DNA of 64,000 bases from an uncultured Roseobacter sp. (GCF_947491795.1 NZ_CANLKW010000005.1:154368-218367), one strand, 5' to 3'. Shown: positions 25,380 to 34,287, counted from the stretch's first letter. Notes: generated by a model not told the origin, from the sequence alone. Translations and numbers: made by a program.

Positions 25380-26056
25380 CAGGCCCTCTCTTTCCTGAAA
25401 AATTCAGCCATTGTGTTCGCTACTTTCATGCGATCTGTCGGGGCGTTGAGTTTCTCCAGCGCTCCATCCAGCAAATCGTCAGGGACCACACCGCGACCGC
25501 GCGAGTTGATCAGCCCCTCAATGAAATCAGAGCCGTATTCCGGATGCGGCTGAATTGTCCAGATGCGGTCACCGTAGACCAGCCCGGCGTTCTCGCAGAA
25601 ATCGGTGCGGGCAAACACCTCGGCGCCTTCGGGGCGTTTTGTCACCTGATCCTGATGCCATGCGTTGATCGCCACCTGCCGGCCATCGATCTCGTATTCG
25701 GTTCGGCCCACGGACCAGCCACCCGCGAACTTTTCGACCCGTCCCCCAAGTGCCTGAGCGATAATCTGATGCCCAAAGCAGACGCCGATCATGGGAATGC
25801 CTGCATCGTGGACGTTGCGGATAAATGTCTCCAGCGGTGGGATCCAGGGGTGGTCCTCATAAGCGCCATGGCGCGAACCTGTGATCAGCCAGCCATCGGC
25901 TGCGTCAATGCCGGACGGGAAGATACCATCCACAACGGCCCAGCCTTCAAAGGTAAATCCATGTCCGTCCAGCAGCCGTTCGAAATAGGCGTCATATCTG
26001 CCATTGGTCGCGAGGCTGTCGGGGGGATGGCCCGTCATGAGGATGCCGATCTTCAT
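25379..26056 (-). CDS. Class I glutamine amidotransferase (GATase1, PuuD-like role)
   Basis: GATase1 of 225 residues with the triad Cys in GVCFGHQIIAQ and His-Glu in QPHPEYG. The overall pattern (YDAYFERLLDGHG, DGWLITGSRHGAY) resembles the GMP synthase amidotransferase-like COG0518 group. In gamma-glutamyl amine pathways a GATase1 hydrolase removes the glutamyl group from the oxidised product. It lies between two GS-like ligases, which fits that role, but a glutamine-hydrolysing role is not excluded. Confidence 0.83.
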   Translation of the reverse strand: MKIGILMTGHPPDSLATNGRYDAYFERLLDGHGFTFEGWAVVDGIFPSGIDAADGWLITGSRHGAYEDHPWIPPLETFIRNVHDAGIPMIGVCFGHQIIAQALGGRVEKFAGGWSVGRTEYEIDGRQVAINAWHQDQVTKRPEGAEVFARTDFCENAGLVYGDRIWTIQPHPEYGSDFIEGLINSRGRGVVPDDLLDGALEKLNAPTDRMKVANTMAEFFRKERA

Positions 26057-26069
26057 ACGCAGGCCTCCC

Positions 26070-27404
26070 TCACACGGTATCCAGATAGATGTTTACCCGT
26101 TCTGCCGGTGTCAGCTCATCCATATATTGCAGCTCCTGGCGTTTGGTCAGCACGAAGTTGCGGATCAGATCAGGTGCAAAAATCCGCGCGATCTCCGGAC
26201 TGGCCTCAAAGGCGTCGATCGCTTCCGACCAGGTGGCGGGGATCTGAGGCAGATCCGCCTCATAGGCATTGCCGGTGATCGGGGCGGGTGGCTCCTGTGC
26301 GTCCTCAATCCCGTTGATTGCAGCGCCCAGAACCGCCGTCAGCATCAGGTAGGGGTTCACGTCTCCGCCTGCCACACGGTGTTCGATGCGGCGTGCCGAA
26401 GGGCTGCCAGAAGGGATACGGATCGCCGATGTGCGGTTCTCATAGGCCCAGCTGATGCCTGTGGGCGCGTGGCTGCCCGGTACCATCCTGTCGAAACTGT
26501 TGGCATGTGGCGCAAAGACCAGTGCCGAGCCGGGCATCGCGTTCATACATCCGGCGACCGCATGGCGCAGCATGTCGGTGCCCTGGTCCGTGCCATCGTC
26601 AAAAACATTGTTCCCATCAGCGTCGAGCACAGAGAAATGCACATGCAGACCAGAGCCTGCGTAGTCTTCATAGGGTTTGGCCATGAAGCTGGCGGCAAAA
26701 CCGTGTTTGCGCGCCATGCCTTTGACCAGCATTTTGAACAGCCATGCATCGTCCGCCGCCCGCAGCGCGTCGTCGCAGTGCATCAGATTGATCTCGAACT
26801 GGCCGAGCCCTGCCTCGGAGATCGCCGTATCTGCGGGAATATCCATCTCTTCGCAGGCGTCATAGAGATCAGTGAAAAAGGTATCGAACTGGTCGAGAGC
26901 GCGCAGCGACAGGATTTCCCCGGCTACCCGGCGTTTTCCTGAACGGGGCGACGGGGGCACCTGAAGCGAACGGCCGGAATCGTCGATCAGAAAAAACTCC
27001 AGTTCGACCGCGCAGACAGGGGTCAGCCCGCGCGCGGCATACCGCTGCAGAACACGTGCGAGTGCGTGACGCGGGTCTCCGTCAAAGGGTCTGCCATCCT
27101 CATGATACATCCAGATGGGCAGCAGTGCCGTGGGCGCGTCCAGCCAGGGCATCGGCATGAAACCCCGCGCTGTGGGCTTCAGTACACCGTCCCTGTCGCC
27201 GGTCTCCCAGACAAGGGGGCTGTTGTCGATGTCTTCTCCCCAGATATCGAGGTTCAGTGCGGACATGGGAAAGCGGGTGCCGTCCGTCATGACCTTGTCG
27301 GCAAAACGTGAAGGAATGCGTTTGCCGCGCGCCTGTCCGTTCAGATCAGAAGCCGCGACCCGGATGGTGCGGACGTGTGGATGTTTGCGAAGCCAGTCTT
27401 TCAT
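26070..27404 (-). CDS. Glutamine-synthetase-family gamma-glutamyl amine ligase (copy 1)
   Basis: A second GS-fold ligase of 444 residues, clearly diverged from copy 2 but with the same blocks: VELEFFLID, EAGLGQFEINL, GSGLHVHFSVLD, NRTSAIRIPSGSPSARRIEHR and GGDVNPYLML. It is the first catabolic gene after the transporter. Two ligases in one locus suggest different amine substrates or different steps. It is not a housekeeping GlnA, which would be around 470 residues with a fixed adenylylation Tyr region. The gap to the amidotransferase gene is only 13 bases. Confidence 0.87.
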   Translation of the reverse strand: MKDWLRKHPHVRTIRVAASDLNGQARGKRIPSRFADKVMTDGTRFPMSALNLDIWGEDIDNSPLVWETGDRDGVLKPTARGFMPMPWLDAPTALLPIWMYHEDGRPFDGDPRHALARVLQRYAARGLTPVCAVELEFFLIDDSGRSLQVPPSPRSGKRRVAGEILSLRALDQFDTFFTDLYDACEEMDIPADTAISEAGLGQFEINLMHCDDALRAADDAWLFKMLVKGMARKHGFAASFMAKPYEDYAGSGLHVHFSVLDADGNNVFDDGTDQGTDMLRHAVAGCMNAMPGSALVFAPHANSFDRMVPGSHAPTGISWAYENRTSAIRIPSGSPSARRIEHRVAGGDVNPYLMLTAVLGAAINGIEDAQEPPAPITGNAYEADLPQIPATWSEAIDAFEASPEIARIFAPDLIRNFVLTKRQELQYMDELTPAERVNIYLDTV

Positions 27405-27530
27405 AAGTCACCAGAATATGCGCCGCGATTGCGGTCTGGTTCTTTAGATGCCTGTTTCAGCGCCAGACTGCCAGCAAAATTTGATCAAATTATTCCGGGC
27501 GCAGTGCAACGGCAACAAAACACGCTGATT

Positions 27531-28337
27531 TCAGCGGATCAGATTGGGGCGGATACGCAGTTTTGGCCGCGCGTTCTGGGGCAGGTGCCGGTTCAGCCGG
27601 GCATTGATCAGACCAAAAAGACCCACCACGACGAGCGTCAGTAAAATGAAATACATCGCGAGGATGGGATAGGGGATAAAGGGATTGAAGGTCTTGTCCG
27701 CGAAGTAATTGGCATAATAAAGCGCGTCACCACGTTGCTGCCATGCGGGAAACCCCGAAAAGAACACCAGTGCGGTGGATTGAAAAAGAAAGATCGCCTC
27801 GTTCGTATAAGCCGGCCATGCAAGGCGCAGTGAGGTGGGCCAGATCACGCGTTTGAAACGCGGCCAGCCGGACATGCCGTAGGCATCGGCGGCCTCCGTG
27901 TCGCCCTTGGGCACAGAGAGCAGCGCGCCATAGAATATCTCTGCTGAATAGGCTGAGGTGTTGAAAAACAGTACTACCAGCGCGCCAAGCCATGCGGCCG
28001 TGAACGGGTCAAAAACCGGATGCACGCTCTTGAGGCTGAGAAATAGGAAATACCCGAAAAAGAACTGGATAAAGAGCGGCGAGCCGCGGAAGATAAAGAT
28101 AAACCATTCAGAAGGTTTGCGGAAAAGCCGGTTCGGAGATGCCTTGCCAACTGCCAGAGCCGTGGCGAAGAAAAAGCCGAAAAAGAGTGCCACAACGCCG
28201 AAGTACACATTCCAGATCATGCCCGAGCCGATCAGCGTAAACTGCTGGCACAGCGTAAAGTCCTCTCGCGGGAGCAGACGTTCCCCGATGCCTACGGACC
28301 GCAGACCGTAAGCCTGGACAGTTTCCCAGCAACTCAT
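27531..28337 (-). CDS. ABC transporter permease (polar amino acid/amine type), subunit 2
   Basis: Inner-membrane permease of 268 residues, HisMQ/GltK type. The cytoplasmic loop EAADAYGMSGWPRFKRVIWP carries the EAA motif that docks to the ATPase. Transmembrane segments include IWNVYFGVVALFFGFFFATALA and ILAMYFILLTLVVVGLFGLI. AGAGGA lies 8 bases before the ATG at 28337; an ATG at 28358 would place that site inside the gene. It pairs with the preceding permease. Together with the binding protein and ATPase it forms a complete importer. Confidence 0.88.
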   Translation of the reverse strand: MSCWETVQAYGLRSVGIGERLLPREDFTLCQQFTLIGSGMIWNVYFGVVALFFGFFFATALAVGKASPNRLFRKPSEWFIFIFRGSPLFIQFFFGYFLFLSLKSVHPVFDPFTAAWLGALVVLFFNTSAYSAEIFYGALLSVPKGDTEAADAYGMSGWPRFKRVIWPTSLRLAWPAYTNEAIFLFQSTALVFFSGFPAWQQRGDALYYANYFADKTFNPFIPYPILAMYFILLTLVVVGLFGLINARLNRHLPQNARPKLRIRPNLIR

Positions 28338-28428
28338 GATCCGGTCCTCTCTGTACATTCAGAAGAGGGCGATCGCAGGCTCAGGGCACAGGTCGTGTCA
28401 CGCAGGATGGCCATCGGAAAGGCGCAGG

Positions 28429-29286
28429 TCATACGGCTGCTTTCCTTTGTGCTTCTCCACCGGCAGTTGCCTGCCCGCGCGTAAGGCGGTTCATCAGCCG
28501 CCCGAGGACGACCTCGGACACCCGTGTGAAAATCAGATAAAACACCAGAAGCGCCAGGAAATACCACATCCGCCAGTCGCCATGCGGATAGTCCGTAAAG
28601 CGGGATGTCTTTGTCCCGCCCAGCTCCCGCGCCCAGTAGACGATATCCTCAACACCCAGCAGAAAGAGCAGCGGTGTCGCTTTGATCAGCACCATCCACA
28701 GATTGCTCAGACCGGGCAGGGCATAGACCCACATCTGGGGGACCAGAACACGCCAGAATGTCTGACGCCGGGTCATGCCATAGGCTTCGGCTGTTTCCAG
28801 TTGCGTGCGGGGTACGGCCCGCATTGCGCCAAAGAGCACATTGGCCGCAAATGCCCCGAACACGATGGCGAATGTCAGGACAGCCAGTGAAAACCCATAG
28901 GTCTCGTGCACCCATTGCGGTGCATTGCCCAGCGGCATCTTTGCAGCCTGACAGACCACAAAGTCATTGCCCTGGCGGATCGGCTCGGACCAGTCCGGGC
29001 ACAGGGCCTTGTGCCGCAGGTATTCAATGCCCTGATCCAGCGCGATGACAAAAAACAGAAAAAATGCGATGTCGGGCACGCCCCGCACAAGCGCGATATA
29101 GGTCTTTCCAAACCAGCGCAGCGGCAGCACAGAAGAGCGCGCCGCCGTGGCGCCGCCAAAGCCAAACATCAATGCCACAGGGGCCGTCACCGCCAGCAGG
29201 GCCAGAACGGTAAAGACCGACAGGTAGATCGACATATGTTTGCCGGTGGTCAGATAGCAGGCCATCCATGGCCAGTCTGACAACAC
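28429..29286 (-). CDS. ABC transporter permease (polar amino acid/amine type), subunit 1
   Basis: HisM-type permease of 285 residues with five or more membrane segments. The EAA loop is ETAEAYGMTRRQTFWRVLVPQ. A periplasmic insert of about 40 residues (Cys pair in CPDWSEP and VCQAAKMP) between helices two and three may be disulphide-linked. Start is uncertain: GTG at 29286, TTG at 29283 or ATG at 29265, none with a clear ribosome site. A terminator-like hairpin lies between the binding-protein gene and this one, so expression of the permeases is likely reduced. Confidence 0.86.
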   Translation of the reverse strand: MLSDWPWMACYLTTGKHMSIYLSVFTVLALLAVTAPVALMFGFGGATAARSSVLPLRWFGKTYIALVRGVPDIAFFLFFVIALDQGIEYLRHKALCPDWSEPIRQGNDFVVCQAAKMPLGNAPQWVHETYGFSLAVLTFAIVFGAFAANVLFGAMRAVPRTQLETAEAYGMTRRQTFWRVLVPQMWVYALPGLSNLWMVLIKATPLLFLLGVEDIVYWARELGGTKTSRFTDYPHGDWRMWYFLALLVFYLIFTRVSEVVLGRLMNRLTRGQATAGGEAQRKAAV

Positions 29287-29344
29287 ACTGGGATCTGTAC
29301 AGAAACTGAAAATTACGGGCCTCGCAGACTGGACTGTCCGGGAA

Positions 29345-29378
29345 AGAAAAACGGGGGCAGCGCAGTGCCGCCCCCGTT
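29345..29378 (-). terminator. Attenuator-like hairpin between binding protein and permeases
   Basis: On the minus strand a 9-bp stem AACGGGGGC / GCCCCCGTT with an 11-base loop is followed by a T-rich tract (TTTTTCTTT). It lies just after the substrate-binding protein stop and likely cuts most transcripts there, giving an excess of binding protein. Confidence 0.75.
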
Positions 29379-29387
29379 GTCAGCGGA

Positions 29388-30113
29388 TCAGAATGCGCCG
29401 CCGATTTCCCATTTGGTGAGCAGCGCGTTGAGCGAACCGTCGTCCTTCATGGACTGGATGGCCGCATCAAACTTGGCACGCAGTTCGCCGTCGCTTTCAC
29501 GCAGGCCCATGCCAACGCCGCCGCCGATCAGCTCTTCCTGCTCAAGGAAAATGAGGTCCGCGTCGTCTGCCTCGATAGGTGCGAGGAACGCTTTGTCAGC
29601 GAGCACCGCGTCCGCTTCGCCGTTTTTCACCGCGGCGATGGTTTCTTCGGGCGTTGCGAACTCAACCAGTGTCGCGCCGGTGTCGGCGATGAAAGCCGCC
29701 TGAATTGTGTTGGTCTGTGCCGCAATCACGCCGCCCGCGAGGTCGGCATCAGCCGACAACGCCAGATAGGCAGAAGGATCCGGAAGTGTGTAGTTCTGTG
29801 TAAAATCAATGACCTCATCGCGCTCGTCCGTGATGGACATGCCTGCGATGATGGTATCGTAGTTGCCCGACACCAGGTTGGGGATAATGCTGTCCCATTC
29901 GTTGGTGACCCATTCACAGGTCAGTTCGGCGCGCGCGCAAAGCTCGTCGCCCAGCTCGCGCTCAAACCCGTCGACCTCACCGGCGTCATTGATGAAGTTG
30001 TAGGGAGGGTAGGCGCCCTCTGTGCCCATGCGGATGGTTTTGGCGTGGCCGTCAGCCAGCGCCATCCCAGCGGTCAGTGCCAGTGCTGCAGTTGTCAGAA
30101 TCAGTGTCTTCAT
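29388..30113 (-). CDS. Periplasmic polar amino acid/amine-binding protein (SBP_bac_3)
   Basis: Periplasmic solute-binding protein of 241 residues. Signal peptide (ILTTAALALTAGMALA, cleavage before DGHAK) is followed by the SBP_bac_3 domain: TIRMGTEGAYPPYNFIN, GFERELGDELCARAEL, DYDTIIAGMSIT type block and IDFTQNYT. It resembles lysine/arginine/ornithine or HisJ-type proteins. In this locus, uptake of an amino acid or amine that feeds the gamma-glutamyl enzymes is likely. GGGAG precedes the ATG. Confidence 0.9.
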   Translation of the reverse strand: MKTLILTTAALALTAGMALADGHAKTIRMGTEGAYPPYNFINDAGEVDGFERELGDELCARAELTCEWVTNEWDSIIPNLVSGNYDTIIAGMSITDERDEVIDFTQNYTLPDPSAYLALSADADLAGGVIAAQTNTIQAAFIADTGATLVEFATPEETIAAVKNGEADAVLADKAFLAPIEADDADLIFLEQEELIGGGVGMGLRESDGELRAKFDAAIQSMKDDGSLNALLTKWEIGGAF

Positions 30114-30144
30114 GGTGATACTCCCGTTACTTTTTTTATGGGTG

Positions 30145-30921
30145 TTACGCTGCCTGGGTTGCAGAAAGAAACCCGCGCAGGCGTTCTGATGAGGGCGCGC
30201 CGAACAACCTGTCCGGCGGCCCCTGTTCCTCGATCAGCCCCTGATGCAGAAAGACCACGTGGTCAGACACATCAGCGGCCAGTTTCATGTCGTGGGTCAC
30301 GATAAGCATCGTGCGCCCCTCCGCTGCCAGGTCTTTGATGACCCGGACAACTTCCTGTTCCAGCTCAGGATCCAGCGCCGATGTCGGCTCATCAAAGAGC
30401 AGCGCCTCTGGCTCCATACAAAGCGCCCGGGCAATCGCCGCACGCTGCTGCTGACCGCCGGACAGCTGGGCGGGATAGGCATCGCATTTGTCGCCGATGC
30501 CGACTTTTTCCAGATATCCGCGCGCCGCGCTCTCGACCTCGTCACGGTCGCGTTTCAGAACGGTCAGGGGCGCTTCCATCACATTTTGCAGAATGGTCAT
30601 ATGTGCCCAGAGATTAAACTGCTGGAACACCATGCTGAGATTGGTGCGGATCCGTAGCACCTGGCCCGCGTCCGCCGGGCGCCGGTTGTGTCCTTCGCCT
30701 TTCCAGGTGACAGGCTCGCCTTTGAATCTGACCTCGCCCTGCTGGCTGTCCTCCAGGAGGTTGCAGCAGCGCAGCAGTGTGGATTTGCCCGACCCTGACG
30801 AGCCGATGAGCGAAATGACATGTCCTTTGGGTGCGGTTATGTCCACGCCTTTCAGAACCTCCAGCCCGCCATAGGCCTTGTGCAGGTTGCTGATGTCGAT
30901 GACAGGAGGCTGTGTCGTCAA
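30145..30921 (-). CDS. ABC transporter ATP-binding protein (polar amino acid/amine type)
   Basis: ATPase of 258 residues. Walker A GSSGSGKSTLLR, signature LSGGQQQR, Walker B LLFDEPTSALDPE and switch His in IVTHD are all visible, and the VISLIGSSGSGKS context matches HisP/GlnQ-type ATPases. Start is TTG at 30921: it is the only in-frame start codon before the conserved N-terminus (VIDISNLHKAYGG). First gene of the importer and catabolic set, 112 bases after the preceding PhnD-like gene. Confidence 0.92.
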   Translation of the reverse strand: MTTQPPVIDISNLHKAYGGLEVLKGVDITAPKGHVISLIGSSGSGKSTLLRCCNLLEDSQQGEVRFKGEPVTWKGEGHNRRPADAGQVLRIRTNLSMVFQQFNLWAHMTILQNVMEAPLTVLKRDRDEVESAARGYLEKVGIGDKCDAYPAQLSGGQQQRAAIARALCMEPEALLFDEPTSALDPELEQEVVRVIKDLAAEGRTMLIVTHDMKLAADVSDHVVFLHQGLIEEQGPPDRLFGAPSSERLRGFLSATQAA

Positions 30922-31032
30922 GGCTGGGTGTCTCTGTGCTGTTTCAGTGCGGTATAAGGGGCCAAAACGTGCGCATTTGCAACGCGGAAAGGCGTTCCGC
31001 AGCGTCAGGACGGTGGATTTTTCGTACCGTGG

Positions 31033-31776
31033 TCAACCGGGTGGCGGCAGGGGTTCCTCCAGATAGGTCCCGGCAGGTATCCACACGATATCCCTGATCA
31101 TCAGGCAGTCCCTGTCGCTGTCGCTCAGCGCCTGCACGGCTTTGCGGCAGATGTCCCGCAGCGCATTTGCATCGCGGCTGGCTGCTGTAATCAGTGGCAG
31201 GCCGGGGGTGGGACGCGTCACTGCAATGATCCGCAGATCGTCCGTGATTTCGGTATCGCGCACCATAAGGGACCAGGTCACGGCGTCTATGGCGGCAATA
31301 TCCGCATCGCCCCCGGCCACTGCACGCGCGGACGCGGCGTGAGAACCGGTGTCAATTGTCTGACCTGCAAAGCTGAACCCGGTATTGTTTTCAGACAGAT
31401 GCGCTTCAACGGCGGCCCAGCCGGACTGCGAGCGGGCGTCATTTCGCGCCAACAGACTGTTGTGGAATTCGCGCAGATCCTTGCGAGCGTCGCTGATACG
31501 GATGGCCAGGACCGAACAGTAATAACCCGGCGGGCATCCGGGCACTCCATAGTCCGGCGTACCGACCAGACCGACCCTGTCGTGCAACCGGCTGCGGTAC
31601 GGCAGTCCGCAGGTTTGCGACAGCACGAGCGCCGGGTCTTCCCATGTCTCATGCGGGTCTGTGCTGCGGTCGAGTGTCTTGGGGCCTTCGCCGAGGCCCG
31701 TGCGGATCAGCGTCCAGAAACGGTCGTTGGCCGGCGCTGTGACGGCCGTGTCGTACATCGGCAGACTGGCCGTCAT
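31033..31776 (-). CDS. PhnD/SsuA-type periplasmic-binding-fold protein without signal peptide
   Basis: Predicted binding-protein fold of 247 residues, PhnD-like (phosphate/phosphonate SBP). It has CGLPYRSRL, then YYCSVLAIRISDARKDLREF, DTGSHAASARAVAGGDADIA and the closing LPLITAASRDANALRDI. No signal peptide or lipobox is seen, so it may act in the cytoplasm. Its ATG overlaps the stop of the TerB gene by four bases, so the two are coupled. Its partner genes of a phosphonate importer are not here. Ligand unknown. Confidence 0.7.
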   Translation of the reverse strand: MTASLPMYDTAVTAPANDRFWTLIRTGLGEGPKTLDRSTDPHETWEDPALVLSQTCGLPYRSRLHDRVGLVGTPDYGVPGCPPGYYCSVLAIRISDARKDLREFHNSLLARNDARSQSGWAAVEAHLSENNTGFSFAGQTIDTGSHAASARAVAGGDADIAAIDAVTWSLMVRDTEITDDLRIIAVTRPTPGLPLITAASRDANALRDICRKAVQALSDSDRDCLMIRDIVWIPAGTYLEEPLPPPG

Positions 31777-32213
31777 CTCCGCGTGTCGACGGACTGGCGC
31801 GCCAGAGCCGAATCACGATCGCTGATCCCCAGAAAGCTGCTGACCATACGCACCAGGGCGTCTTCTTCCTGTGCGCGCGTTCCGTCGGCGAGAACGACTT
31901 CCCAGAGGGCTTCCAATACGGCGAGGCGCTCCTCATAGGGCACGGCGTCCTTGATGGCGCGGGTAAAACGAACGGTATCAGGCGCTTCTGCTTCGAGCGT
32001 TTCGGCCTCGCGGCGCAGCGCATCCGTGGCACCCGGGCCAAGCCCGTAGCGGCGCGCGTTGATAGCGTCGATCCGCTTTTTCTCGCCTTCGCTGTAGTCA
32101 TTATCCGCACGTGCCACCCGTACGAGCAGGGCGGTCAGGGCCAGCCTTGCATCCTCGTCGGGCAGGGCATCGGGTTCCGGCTGTGTCAGCCTTTTGAGTA
32201 AATCTGCAAACAT
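31773..32213 (-). CDS. TerB-family (tellurite resistance) protein, copy 2
   Basis: Helical TerB-like protein of 146 residues. It has ALTALLVRVARADNDYSEGEKKRI and AVLEALWEVVLADGTRAQEEDALVRMVSSFLG, the duplicated Asp/Glu metal-binding arrangement of TerB domains. The PhnD-like gene follows with a four-base overlap. Homologous to the next gene upstream, so a tandem duplication. TerB proteins are linked to metal and oxidant stress but the exact function is unknown. Confidence 0.85.
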   Translation of the reverse strand: MFADLLKRLTQPEPDALPDEDARLALTALLVRVARADNDYSEGEKKRIDAINARRYGLGPGATDALRREAETLEAEAPDTVRFTRAIKDAVPYEERLAVLEALWEVVLADGTRAQEEDALVRMVSSFLGISDRDSALARQSVDTRR

Positions 32214-32251
32214 ATCCGGGATATAATGCCTTTGTGCGGGCGCTGCCAGCG

Positions 32252-32689
32252 TCAGTTTTCGCGCAGGGCGCTTTCCCTGACGGCAGCGATATCAGCCTCT
32301 GACAGACCGAGCGCTGTCTCGATGGCCGTCAGCTGGTCCTCCTCGCTGTCATCGCGTTCGCCATCGGCAAGAGCCACAGACCACATGGCATCAGCCAGCG
32401 CCTTGCGGTCTTCATAGGCGACTTCGGCGCGCAGAATTTCGGCAAATTCCGGCGTGCCGGGTGCGTGGCGCTCCAATGCCTCGCAGGTTGCGCGCAGCCG
32501 GGCGGCCTCCAGTGGTTTCAGGCCAAAAGTTCCCGCGAGTATGCGATCGATCTGGCCCACTTCTGACGCCTGGTACTGCCTGTCCGCCAGCGCCACCCGG
32601 ACCAGTAATGCCCCGAGCGCCAGCTGCGCATCCGGTTGGGGCAACGGTTCTTTTTCACGTTTTTGTCTGGGAAAGAGGCGTTCGAACAT
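32252..32689 (-). CDS. TerB-family (tellurite resistance) protein, copy 1
   Basis: Paralogue of 145 residues: QLALGALLVRVALADRQYQASEVGQID and ALADAMWSVALADGERDDSEEDQLTAIETALG repeat the acidic helix pairs of the other copy. It is preceded by the beta-rich secreted protein gene, 10 bases away, and followed after 38 bases by the second TerB gene. N-terminus is basic (PRQKREKEP), no signal peptide. Confidence 0.85.
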   Translation of the reverse strand: MFERLFPRQKREKEPLPQPDAQLALGALLVRVALADRQYQASEVGQIDRILAGTFGLKPLEAARLRATCEALERHAPGTPEFAEILRAEVAYEDRKALADAMWSVALADGERDDSEEDQLTAIETALGLSEADIAAVRESALREN

Positions 32690-32699
32690 CAGTGACTTT

Positions 32700-33350
32700 C
32701 TAGCTCAGATCAGGAGCGCGGCCAAACCGGACATTGTCCAGTGCGAGCCCCTGCGGATCGGTGTTGGTGATCAGCACGCCGGCGATGTCGCCGGTGCCGG
32801 TCTCGCGGGCAAAACCAAAGGCATGTTCGCCTGCTGGCGGCAGGTCGAGTACGGAAATGACTGTCCCGTTCCGGTTCAGAAAACTGACCCGCGCGGAGCC
32901 TGCCTCGCCCCCGCGCAGCTGAAAGGCGATGGCTGACTGGTCCTCGTCAAAGAGAAAGGCAATCGCGCCTTCGCCCTGTGCGTGACGGCGGGGGAAACCG
33001 GCGACACCATAGCCGTTAAGTACATTATTTCCCTGCATAAAAACCACGGACAGGTTCTGCCCAGGTGCCCCGGCAACCACTGTCAGCGGGGAGAGTACAT
33101 CCCCCGAGACCAGGTCATGATCCCCCTGGGCCGCAACGAGCTGGCCGGCAAAACGCTCGCCAAAAACGGCGCCCGGCAGAACCAGCAGATCCTGCACCGG
33201 ATGGCCCGGACCGTATCTGCCGGGGGTATCCTCAAAGGTAATGATGCGCGTCAGTGCCAGGCTGTCGGGATCCACCAGACAAACCGGCGTCTCGCAGGCA
33301 AGGACGGGCCGCGTGATCAGAACAAGCAGAAGGGCAAGGACATACCGCAT
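32700..33350 (-). CDS. Secreted beta-rich protein of unknown function
   Basis: I do not recognise a named family. The 216-residue product has a signal peptide (YVLALLLVLITRPVLA, then CETPVC) and a likely beta-sandwich: ITFEDTPGRYGPG, GAIAFLFDEDQSAIAFQLRGG, GTVISVLDLPPAG, and a final GVLITNTDPQGLALDNVRFG. That ending is common in PEP-CTERM/choice-of-anchor type exported proteins, but no anchor motif is present. It lies at the head of the TerB/PhnD-like minus-strand set. Confidence 0.65.
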   Translation of the reverse strand: MRYVLALLLVLITRPVLACETPVCLVDPDSLALTRIITFEDTPGRYGPGHPVQDLLVLPGAVFGERFAGQLVAAQGDHDLVSGDVLSPLTVVAGAPGQNLSVVFMQGNNVLNGYGVAGFPRRHAQGEGAIAFLFDEDQSAIAFQLRGGEAGSARVSFLNRNGTVISVLDLPPAGEHAFGFARETGTGDIAGVLITNTDPQGLALDNVRFGRAPDLS

Positions 33351-33398
33351 GGTGCATATCCTGCCATGGCACCCGCCCGGGTCAATGTTTTTTGCGTT

Positions 33399-34181
33399 TC
33401 AGGGGCGGGGCTGCGCAAAATGTGATGCCAGACGCGCCGCTTCCTCTGCCAGGCCCCAGGGCGGATTGACCACAAAGAGGCCTGATCCGACCATGCCGTG
33501 ACCCGGCCGCGCCGGGGGAAAACGGACCTCGTGGCTGAGCGCGTCGGGGTGGCCTGCCTGCAACTGCCGGACCATGGCGCGTTCTGCACCAGAGGTCAGA
33601 ATGGGATACCACAGGCAGATCACGCCGACATTCCAGGCCTTGTGATACCGCGCGATATGGCGGGGTATGTCGTTGAAATCGCTCTTGATCTCATAGCTGG
33701 GATCTATCAGCAGCAACCCGCGGCGCGGGGTGGGGGGCAGCAGGGAATGGGCCAGTTCAAACCCGTCCTGGCCGTGGCATTTCACCTTGTATCCGCGCAG
33801 TGCCCGGCGCAGCTCTGCGTGCTCGCCCGGGTGCAGCTCGGCCAGATGCAGATTGTCCTGAGCGCGCAGCATCTCGCAGGCGATAAGCGGCGAACCGGGG
33901 TAGCTGTGCGCCCCATGTGTTGCGCGAATGCGGGCAAGCGTTGTGGCAAAGGGGTGCTCTTCCGGGAAAAATCCGGCGGCCCGCGCGATGCCCTGGGCCG
34001 CCTCGCCGGTGCGGGTCGCGGCCTCGCTGCTCAGGTCATAAAGCGCCCGGCCCGCATGGGTTTCCACGTAAGAGAGCGGTTTGTCCTTGCGTGTGAGATA
34101 GGCCAGCATCCAGGCCAGAAGCCCGTGTTTGTGCACGTCCGCGAGATTGCCCGCGTGATACATATGCTGGTAGCTGAGCAT
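33399..34181 (-). CDS. rlmJ: 23S rRNA (adenine-N6)-methyltransferase RlmJ
   Basis: Methylates A2030 of 23S rRNA. The 260-residue product opens LSYQHMYHAGNLADVHKHGL, the RlmJ N-terminus, followed by YVETHAGRALYDL (SAM loop), FHGQ-like KCHGQDGFELAHSLLPP, the catalytic motif LLIDPSYEIKSDF (DPxYE), and PPARPGHGMVGSGLFVVNPPWGL at the end. Its upstream region carries the unusual 11-bp repeats. Confidence 0.93.
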   Translation of the reverse strand: MLSYQHMYHAGNLADVHKHGLLAWMLAYLTRKDKPLSYVETHAGRALYDLSSEAATRTGEAAQGIARAAGFFPEEHPFATTLARIRATHGAHSYPGSPLIACEMLRAQDNLHLAELHPGEHAELRRALRGYKVKCHGQDGFELAHSLLPPTPRRGLLLIDPSYEIKSDFNDIPRHIARYHKAWNVGVICLWYPILTSGAERAMVRQLQAGHPDALSHEVRFPPARPGHGMVGSGLFVVNPPWGLAEEAARLASHFAQPRP

Positions 34182-34287
34182 CCCCCTGACATGCCCTTAA
34201 CGCAGCGCGCGCGCAACGCATAAGCGCGCTCTGCGCGCCGAATCGCACAAATGCGGGTAAAGGCCCGGGGACACAGGGAAAAGCGAC

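Noticed and set aside
24021..27404. Housekeeping glutamine synthetase GlnA
   Set aside because: Neither copy is next to glnB, both are shorter than GlnA, and they sit with oxidase and amidotransferase genes typical of gamma-glutamyl amine pathways.
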